Assembly (NCBI GenBank): GCA_945906755.1
Contig: CAMDRJ010000004.1
Coordinates: 1-50,098 of the forward strand
From: Klebsiella pneumoniae
Lineage (GTDB): Bacteria > Pseudomonadota > Gammaproteobacteria > Burkholderiales > SG8-39
DNA: 50,098 bases
Reading direction: 5' to 3'
Under the pieces are notes generated by a model. It searched no databases and was not told the DNA's origin. It saw only the letters and a list, made by a program, of their open reading frames with translations. Numbering within the stretch: the first letter of the stretch is position 1; every line of letters starts with the position of its first letter. Both the position numbers and the translations under genes were made by a program. This document shows positions 49,907-50,098 of this stretch, in pieces.

Positions 49907-50098
49907 ATGGCCGCGGTCGTGTCGGAGAAGGGGCAGGTCGTGATTCCAAAGGTGATTCGAAAGGCCCTCGGAATCTCGCCCGGTAGTCTGGTGGAGTTCA
50001 AGTTCGAGCGCGGCGAAGTCACCCTAAGAGTGGTTCGTCAAAAGGCCAGTCGGGTCGAAGACGGTTTCGGCATGCTCAAGCACGCAGGCCCGACCGTG
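49907..50098 (+). CDS. AbrB/MazE-like swapped-hairpin antitoxin, N-terminal part (cut by window end)
   Basis: Sixty-four codons from ATG 49907, preceded by an AGGAG box, run off the right edge. VSEKGQVVIPKVIRKALGIS and GSLVEFKFERGEVTLRVV form the SpoVT/AbrB swapped-hairpin DNA-binding domain seen in many type II antitoxins. A PIN-domain or similar toxin gene would be expected just beyond the window. An imperfect inverted repeat (CAGGTAG...CTAACCTG, about 49859-49880) lies upstream and may be its operator. Confidence 0.87.
   Translation, partial: MAAVVSEKGQVVIPKVIRKALGISPGSLVEFKFERGEVTLRVVRQKASRVEDGFGMLKHAGPTV

Overview
The window reads as chromosomal DNA of a GC-rich betaproteobacterium, most likely of the order Burkholderiales. 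The main clues are five orphan Bug-type (TctC-like) periplasmic receptors, a BaeS/BaeR-type regulator pair, many CoA-dependent and aromatic-type catabolic genes, and intergenic palindromes of kinds common in that group. This assignment rests on gene content and style; no rRNA or ribosomal protein gene is present to fix it. No tRNA, rRNA, CRISPR array or complete insertion sequence was seen.

Layout. 0-8.7 kb: an MFS transporter cut by the window edge, a Bug receptor, a Spy/CpxP-like protein divergent from a BaeSR two-component system, an alpha/beta hydrolase, a TauD/TfdA dioxygenase, and a respiratory group (sorbosone-type dehydrogenase, dihaem cytochrome c, FKBP isomerase). 8.7-20.2 kb: a VOC protein, an LLM oxidoreductase and a tightly overlapping minus-strand catabolic operon (aryl-CoA-ligase-like enzyme, class III CoA transferase, MaoC protein, Bug receptor, FAD monooxygenase, then another Bug receptor). 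Opposite it lie two overlapping PaaI-type thioesterases, a zinc-free MDR oxidoreductase and an aldo-keto reductase. 20.2-26.1 kb: a VapBC/FitAB-type toxin-antitoxin pair, two paralogous cupins, a zeta-class GST, the GTPase RbgA/YlqF, a tartrate/D-malate dehydrogenase and a cupin plus AhpD-like trio.

26.2-36.2 kb is the most remarkable part. A five-gene minus-strand operon encodes a circularly permuted ATP-grasp protein, an alpha-E protein, a transglutaminase fused to DUF2126 (a predicted glutamine-synthetase-like ligase), an ATP-grasp/alpha-E fusion and a second transglutaminase. This matches a predicted but biochemically obscure peptide-synthesis or peptide-tagging system. The NTN-hydrolase peptidase (Anbu) that usually goes with it is not in the window; a signal-less trypsin-like peptidase is transcribed divergently from the operon instead.

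36.2-48.2 kb: carbonic anhydrase, a flavin-dependent monooxygenase/acyl-CoA dehydrogenase-like enzyme, a second TauD paralogue, an AEC transporter, Bug receptors, ureidoglycolate lyase and glucokinase. A rearrangement scar follows, where a glgB 3' fragment meets a fragment resembling an outer-membrane protein. Next comes an acyl-CoA operon (class III CoA transferase, VOC epimerase-like protein, enoyl-CoA hydratase broken by an in-frame stop, Bug receptor), then a VOC protein. 48.2-50.1 kb is decaying accessory DNA: REP-like and tandem repeats, an ATPase remnant, a BrnTA toxin-antitoxin pair with a very clear promoter/operator that predicts a leaderless transcript, a membrane protein apparently frameshifted by a 4-bp duplication, and an AbrB-type antitoxin cut by the window edge.
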